Made by a program: the position numbers and the translations under genes | DNA from: Cylindrodendrum hubeiense | Lineage: Eukaryota; Ascomycota; Sordariomycetes; Hypocreales; Nectriaceae | Length of the DNA stretch: 64,000 nt | NCBI GenBank assembly: GCA_014621425.1 | Contig: JAANBB010000062.1 | Location: forward strand, 82,517 to 146,516 | Reading direction: 5' to 3' | Shown here: one piece after another, positions 58,441-64,000 of the stretch | How positions within the stretch are numbered: the first letter of the stretch is position 1 | Layout: every line of letters begins with the position of its first letter | The notes under the pieces: generated by a model | What the model was told of the DNA's origin: nothing | Seen by the model: the letters and a program-made list of their open reading frames with translations, nothing else | Databases searched by the model: none

Positions 58441-59379
58441 ATGAAGCTCCATATCATCGACTTCAACGACGTGCAGCTAGATCTAGACACTGGCGTGCCG
58501 ACAAACGTCAACACAAATTTTCACACGGCCGAGGAGGCGCCAGACCTTGCGATTCCTACCAACGTGCCGTATTCTTACGACAGATGGCTTCCGTTGGTCT
58601 TGCGATCACGCGGCCTTCTCGCTTCTGCTGTGCAAACTGTCTCTCTTACGCGCGCGCAGGTTCGGGTTGTCGTAGAAGCTGCTGGGGCATCCGTCCATAC
58701 CCGCGTGCTGAATCGAGCATATGCAGAAGATCTCCAAGACGAAGTGCATCCTGCCTTTAAAAGCCTGTCATTCCCACAAGAAGGGCTTTTCATGCGGTTG
58801 GGAGCGTGCTCTCCAAAGGACGGCACGCAAGCAATTCCAGGACAAATGTCTCTGCACTCAGTTGATGACATCATTCTCCGGCTCACCACATCTGCAAGGG
58901 CTACGGGCACGCTCGGCAACATGCTAAACAGCGATGCGCAAGAAATAAAAATATTCTTTCTGCCATTCGACTCGAAAATGAGAACCGAGAAAGAGTATCG
59001 CGTGTTTTGCGTCCCGGGATCGCTGCGGATGAGCGGTGTTAGTCAATACCGGTGGCACAAACCCTGGATGTTTGCGGACAAAATAAACGAGCTGGAATTG
59101 ATTGCACAGCGAATCCTGAATGGCATCCAAGATGTGCACGCCAAAATTCTCAAGGATTTACGCGACAATGAGTCGAATGAAACGGACGATCTACTTCGGA
59201 CGCAGGGCTTCACGTTCGATGTCATCTATGACGGGGAGAGAGATCATTGCGGGTTGATTGAGCTCAATACGTTTGGAGTGAGGAGCGCGTGTGGCTCGTG
59301 TCTCTTCCAATGGGTCAAAGACCGAGACTTGCTCTACGGGAATGACGTTGAGGACGTGGAATTCCGCGTTGCTGTGTAG
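58441..59379 (+). CDS. CDC123/D123-like ATP-grasp protein
   Basis: A single exon of 312 aa. Three blocks match the D123 family: MRLGACSPKDGTQ (family RLxxxSPKDA), KEYRVFCVPGSLRMSGVSQY followed by RWHKP (family EFRxFV...ISQYD), and CGLIELNTFG followed by GSCLFQW (family IDxNPF...LLFxW). D123/CDC123 proteins have an ATP-grasp fold. The housekeeping member assembles eIF2, but this copy is divergent, intronless, and has Glu-Leu-Asn-Thr where the family has Asp-x-Asn-Pro at the metal site. Sitting between the NRPS-like gene and an exporter, it may be recruited as an ATP-dependent ligase for the pathway. This is inference, since ATP-grasp ligation by D123 proteins is not proven to my knowledge. Confidence 0.75.
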   Translation: MKLHIIDFNDVQLDLDTGVPTNVNTNFHTAEEAPDLAIPTNVPYSYDRWLPLVLRSRGLLASAVQTVSLTRAQVRVVVEAAGASVHTRVLNRAYAEDLQDEVHPAFKSLSFPQEGLFMRLGACSPKDGTQAIPGQMSLHSVDDIILRLTTSARATGTLGNMLNSDAQEIKIFFLPFDSKMRTEKEYRVFCVPGSLRMSGVSQYRWHKPWMFADKINELELIAQRILNGIQDVHAKILKDLRDNESNETDDLLRTQGFTFDVIYDGERDHCGLIELNTFGVRSACGSCLFQWVKDRDLLYGNDVEDVEFRVAV

Positions 59380-59865
59380 AGCGACTATGTAATTAATTGC
59401 GCGGAGGTATATCTCAAAGCAGCGAGTTGAACTTGAGTGCCAAGTTACAGGGGATTTCCAGGCGATCTCCGGGGGATTAGTGGCAACAAATAACAATGAC
59501 TCAGCCACTCAGAATAGCCGGCAGCTCCACCCGTCCGTTACATGTCTCGCCGCGGCGGCTTACGCGCCGTGGCGTCTCACCTCTTACGCAAGGAGTAACT
59601 AATGTCAGCACGCTGCTGCACAATGCTGCGGCACAATGAAACAGGACGGCCAGTGGCTTGCTGCTTGTATCCGCAGGCCGTCGGAGTTTGCGGTACGAAG
59701 TGCGCCCGAGCGGCCACGTCGCTCGCGGTTGGGCTGACCGATCTCCCCTAACATTCCATGCCCCAACCCTCTATCGCTCATCTCTTTCCGCCATTTCTCC
59801 CCCGCCAATGGATTGCCGGATACCTATCGTTTAACGCGGACATAGTAGTAGGGACAGCACTCATC
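59380..59865. promoter_or_regulatory. Upstream region of the MFS exporter gene
   Basis: 486 bp without a gene. It contains a GC-rich interrupted palindrome at about 59549-59575 (CGCCGCGGCGG ... ACGCGCCGTGGCG), possibly a regulator site. Confidence 0.45.
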
Positions 59866-61666
59866 ATGGCGATACCCGATCCGGATCGCAAGGACTTGGC
59901 CGGCCCTGAAGCTGAGCGCTTGGTCGATCGCAAGAGTTTGTCTGACGCCGACGACGAGAGCATCAGCGAGGGCCGCCATGACGGTCCTGTGGGCGACGAC
60001 GCGGGCGAAGAGACGCGGTTTCTGCCCATGGATATTGCGCCCGACATCGTCCCGCAAAAGTCCAACCAGCGCTACGTCATCCTCATGTGCGTGCAGTTTC
60101 TCTTCATCATCGAGTTCAGCATGTTCATCATGGAGCCGCCGCTGCAAGAAATCATGGAGGACTTTGTCTGCCATACTGTCTATCCAGACCACCGCACGGG
60201 CGTGCCGCAGGAACCGGACACCCGCTGCAAGAATCCCGACGTCCAGGGGACGCTTGCCATGGCCCGCTCGTGGATGATGTGGGTCGGGATGCTTGTTCGT
60301 AGGTTACTCCATTGTTGGCTCTCTGTCTACTGTATCATCGCTGATTGACTATTGCAGCTTTGCTCGTGCAGATCCCCTATGGCATCGCTGCAGACAGGTA
60401 TGGTCGTCGCCCAGTCCTGTTTCTTGGGCTTTTCGGTCTTGTCCTCGGAACGGTATGGAACATGATCGTGTGTACGTCAACTTCCTTCCATGGCTTCCCT
60501 GATCAATCCGCTGACCCTATTCGACAGTGTATCGGCCAGATGTATTCTCCATCTGGCACCTCCTTCTTGGATCCATTCCTACACTCATTGGAGGCGGCGT
60601 GTCCGTCGTTGGCGCTATAGTCTGGACAATCCTATCTGACTCCATCCCCGCCGCCAAGCGAACCTCTCTCTTTTATCAGTTGCACGCCATGATGCTCATC
60701 CTTAGTGCGGCCGCTCGTCCTGTCGCGGCCTGGCTGCTCAGTATCGATCCCTGGCTGCCAATGTGGATTGGCCTGGGCGCCCTTGTACTAAGCTTGTTCT
60801 CGTCTCTCCTCATCCCCGAGACGCTGCAGCTCCGCACGATAGCCGATGACGAAGTCCGCCAATTTGAAGAAGCAGATGGTCACCAGCTGGGAGACGCTGA
60901 GCTGTTAAAATCGAAACAAAGTGTACTGCAGACGGCATGGAGTACGTCGAAACAGGACTTCTCCCGCGTTTGGCAGTTCATCTTTGGATCAAAGAATCTC
61001 CTGCTTCTTATTGTCGCATACGGTCTATGCTATCCTATCGATATCGCCTTCGAAATGAATATGCTGCAGTATGCCACCAAGCGATTTGGCTGGGACTGGT
61101 CTACGGTAAGCCAAAGTAACTTTGATCACTGTAGATTCCATTCTAACTGGTACTAGGCGACATACTTTACTACCATCTCCAAGGTCACCTCTGTCATCGT
61201 CCTTCTCGTGTTCTTACCCCTCGCTTCTAGCCAGGTCACCAAGCGCTTTAACTTGGAGCCATTATCCAGAGACTTGTACTTGTCCCGTGGCTCCGTCCTC
61301 TTTATTGTCGCTGGCAATGTCCTCACGGCAATTTCAGCAGTGCCTGCGCTGCTGGTAGTGTCTCTTATTGTCCTCAGTATCGGCAACGGATTCCAGCCGC
61401 AACTCCGTGCGCTACTAGCTGGACTTGTAGAGCCACAAACTCTGGCGACTTCAAACACAGCCATTGCAACAGTCGAATCGCTGATGGGTCTATTCAGCGT
61501 CCCGGCACTGGGCTGGCTGCTCAGCAAGGGCATCGAACTCGGGGGTTTCTGGATGGGCTTACCCTTCGTGATGACAACTGGTTGTGCGGTGTTAGCCACC
61601 GGGGCCATGTTTGTTTTCAGAATCCCTCGGGGGTTTGTCCAGGCTGAAGGACGTTACGATCACTAA
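59866..61666 (+). CDS. MFS exporter of the isocyanide locus
   Basis: Four exons (59866-60298, 60358-60471, 60528-61105, 61157-61666) give 544 aa. An acidic N-terminus of about 70 residues precedes about 12 membrane segments. Marks are QRYVILMCVQFLFIIEFSMF in TM1, PYGIAADRYGRRPVLFLGLF (motif A), GGGVSVVGAIVWTILSDSI and PETLQL at the end of the first half. It resembles fungal MFS proteins found in secondary-metabolite clusters. The long loop after TM1 contains Cys residues (FVCHTVYPDHR, TRCKNPD), common in this subgroup. Same strand as the NRPS-like and D123 genes. Export of, or tolerance to, the isocyanide product is the probable role. Confidence 0.88.
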
Positions 61667-62330
61667 GAGCAGAAACCGATTGCGTCGATGGGTAGCGCAT
61701 TAACATCCAGCGTCATTTTCGAGCAGGTTCTTGATATGGGAGTTTTGGCTGGGAGGAGAATAACAGAAGGCGTTCAGAGTGCATAGTTAAGCGACTCCAA
61801 AATTGGAGCACAAGAGATCAGCCGTGATTAAAGCGCATAGACAGCACACTTGGATCAGTATCCGAGTTTTCATAACCATTATCACAAATATGGCAACTGT
61901 ACTAAAGTGTCCCTACTTGCACGCATTAGATACACCTTTTCTGGATGATTTCTGCTATCTATATTATCTCCCATCTTGTATGAATGCGCGAGGGTGATAA
62001 AATTCATTAAATTTTATCGTTCATCTGCAATTGAAGATGTTACTAGGGGGGTCTCGTCATTTCACTACAGCTCAACCCCCCGTTCGTCCCTCACGGGGGT
62101 CATTGACTAGACAAATGGCTAGCGACTTAACAAGCTAAGAATAGTACCTAAAAAATAGGTATACAGACTAGTAAAAATTAGGTATCTATGTTTACTAAAA
62201 TAACTCTCTTACATGCAACAGCGTATGCCGCTTTTGGCGTCATGACGCAGCCGCAACAGCAACCCCACATCACCATATCCTTCAATTAATAGTATCACCA
62301 AAAACACTATAACTTCAAACCACCATAATA
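61667..62330. other. Intergenic; hairpin at 62077-62099
   Basis: 664 bp without a gene, becoming AT-rich towards the transposon relic. CCCCCGT at 62077-62083 and ACGGGGG at 62093-62099 form a 7-bp stem with a 9-nt loop, and an AGGGGGGTC word lies at 62045-62053. These could belong to the terminal region of the adjacent pogo-like element. Confidence 0.4.
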
Positions 62331-63085
62331 TTATGAGTTCTTTATCAAATCGTGATCAGAATAATGTATTTAGTAGTCCAGAGCCAGGGCTATTAGCAGT
62401 ATAAAAATGGATTTGCCCTCGTTCTGGAAAGCCTAATTTCTCGCGTTACCATGAAGGGAATCTTGAGACTTGGACTCTTGCTGTAGCAGATCTCTTCCAG
62501 GAGGGCTTTTATCCTTCCGCAGCTAAGGCAGTAAAAGAGCTTAAGATCCCGTATAGCAGGCTCTGGTCTCGTCTTAGCAGAGCGAAGTCTATCACTCAAA
62601 ATGGCGGGAATAACACTCTTTTGACCGATACTCAAGAGCAAGTGTTATTATATTGGGCATATCACCGCATTATATAAGGGTATTATATTTAGCTATGATC
62701 TCTTCAATATAATGCTAATACCATTTTAAAGGTATATGACTGGCCTTAGATTATATTATATAGATAGGTTAGATATTTTATGAAGTATTAGAAAAATATC
62801 TTTTATATAAAGAAGTTAGTTACTTGAGATATAAAGAGAAAAGTGATATAAGATCGTGCCCATATCAAGGCTTTTTACTATAGCTTTGAGTAATTTATCT
62901 ATGAAAATAGTATTAAGCCTGAGAATACGTGGAATTTTAATAAGACTAGCTTTATAATTGGATATCTTCAAAAAGGTATATTTATATAGACTTTTTGAGA
63001 AATTAAATAACCTGTCTTAACTAATATATATACTATAATCTCTATAACTACAGTTAAGTCGATTTTAGCTAGTAACCAGTCTAGC
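62331..63085 (+). mobile_element. RIP-decayed pogo/Fot1-like DNA transposon remnant
   Basis: An ATG at about 62333 opens a short frame interrupted by a TAA at 62401. The next stretch reads as a CENP-B/pogo-type helix-turn-helix (AVKELKIPYSRLWSRL, then LLTDTQEQVLLYWA). Downstream the DNA becomes extremely TA-rich. At about 62910-62970 translation gives PENTWNFNKTSFIIGYLQKG, which corresponds to the pogo/Fot1 catalytic block whose consensus is NFDETGF. D-to-N, E-to-K and G-to-S are all G-to-A changes, as RIP would produce. The 5' part is much less mutated than the 3' part. The element cannot be active. Confidence 0.8.
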
Positions 63086-64000
63086 TATTAGGAAATACGG
63101 AACTTGTTTCATTGCCGAACTCGCGTATGATTTTTGAAAACAGTGACATGGCACAAAGTGATGATGTTGATGAGGCCGACGATACAATCAAAGCCAACTT
63201 TGAGTTTGAGTCCATGCACGATGTGTCAGAGAATGGTCGGTTACTGTTTGGTGTGTGAGACTCGCTGCCCGTGCCAAAGCTGTAAGATGTTAGTGGCAAA
63301 CTTCATACGAGTGGCGCAGGCAGTGGAAATTGCCATTGAAGGCCTATATGCAAAACACGATGCTATACTGTATCTCGATAAAGCGAGACAGCAGATGCCA
63401 GATTCGCGGTCCTACATTAAAGTATAAAGCATATTCGAGATAGGGTAGCTGGGAACTGATTCACGAACAGGAGACGTGTTCGAGATGCTTGGTCAGATTA
63501 GCTCACCGCGACGATGCCACGCGTACGCGGCTCCGGGCTTCCGGCCATGTGAAATCCCATCCCATTGCACCCGAGAAAAAGCACTATAGGTCAGGGTGGT
63601 TGTCGTTTTTTTCACCGGCGCTTCCCGCATCTGAGGGCTGGTTATCTTGGTGTAAATTACTCCAATCCCACTTTTCGCGGCCGTCGTGCCACGCAAGGGC
63701 CAGCATCAAACCATTGCTCCAAGTCACCTGCATCCCACGAGCCTCGGCAGCGACTGCAGACAGGCTAGACCGCAAACTGGTTGGCTGCGGCTAAATCGAG
63801 CTGGGGGGGCAGCGCGTGCTAGCGAGAGCCAGCGAGTGCCAACCGGGAATAAGGGAGGCCGAATGGGGATACATCGAGGTCTATCGGCTGCTGCCTGCTC
63901 GTCCCGTATCACCTGAGCTCATCAAACGGTCCGATTAGTAGAAACCGGTAAGCCCCAGACACACCCTACATCTTGGCTTGGCCGGGGGGCTGGTCGTGGC
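63086..64000. other. Right-edge region with gene-like debris
   Basis: Base composition returns to normal abruptly at about 63085. From 63100 to 63426 two overlapping frames show coding-like text: an acidic stretch with DMAQSDDVDEADDTIKANFE, then CPCQSCKMLVANFIRVAQAV in another frame. They cannot be joined into a gene and I do not recognise them. The rest to 64000 has only short ORFs. It may be the 3' remnant of a gene interrupted by the transposon and the upstream region of a gene outside the window. Confidence 0.4.

Noticed and set aside
63134..63427. 97-codon ORF at the right edge as a gene
   Set aside because: The coding-like text is divided between two frames, and no domain or splice model joins them.
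1..64000. CRISPR arrays, bacterial operons, ribosome binding sites or prophage
   Set aside because: The window is eukaryotic, with spliceosomal introns throughout. The regular repeats seen are coding minisatellites without spacers.

Overview
The window is genomic DNA of a filamentous ascomycete (Pezizomycotina). The evidence is short spliceosomal introns of about 45-80 nt with GTAAGT-type donors, CTAAC/CTGAC branch points and YAG acceptors, fungus-specific families (RTA1, Zn2Cys6 regulator, fungal MFS subfamilies, DIT1-like isocyanide synthase, iterative highly reducing PKS), and AT-rich transposon relics at both edges with the G:C to A:T decay expected of repeat-induced point mutation (RIP). 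I cannot name the genus. Gene models were joined by hand from splice signals, and every multi-exon CDS given as CDS closes in frame.

Layout. 1-2.3 kb: decayed Ty1/Copia element. 2.8-17.9 kb: a polyketide locus with a secreted berberine-bridge-type FAD oxidase (-), a DHA2 MFS exporter (+) and a 3,115-residue highly reducing PKS (-). The PKS is KS-AT-DH-MT-ER-KR-ACP and ends in a carnitine-acyltransferase-like (cAT) domain, which in the few studied relatives releases the polyketide onto a polyol or other nucleophile. 19.5-26.2 kb: an RTA1 membrane protein and three different Gfo/Idh/MocA oxidoreductases. 28.0-30.8 kb: a secreted phospholipase-A2-like gene that looks broken. 33.6-44.8 kb: accessory metabolism and transport, namely a DHA1-type MFS, a MetX-like alpha/beta hydrolase, formamidase, a 4HBT thioesterase that needs a 9-nt and a 1-nt exon, an MCT-type MFS and a Dal5-type MFS.

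45.2-61.7 kb is the most interesting part, a putative isocyanide biosynthetic gene cluster. It holds a free-standing thioester-reductase-like SDR (-), a classical SDR (+), an AflR-like Zn2Cys6 regulator (+), an intron-containing tRNA-Gly(GCC), a DIT1/PvcA isocyanide synthase (-), a divergently transcribed NRPS-like enzyme with adenylation, thiolation and BAHD-type acyltransferase domains (+), a CDC123/D123-like ATP-grasp protein (+) and an MFS exporter (+). As I recall, the copper-responsive CrmA protein of Aspergillus fumigatus fuses isocyanide synthase and NRPS-like modules in one chain. Here they are two genes sharing a 926-bp promoter, with a reductase, a D123 protein and a local regulator nearby. 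A plausible scheme is: the isocyanide synthase makes an isocyano acid from an amino acid, the A-T module loads it, and the BAHD domain passes it to an alcohol or amine. 62.3-63.1 kb: a RIP-decayed pogo/Fot1-like transposon closes the region.
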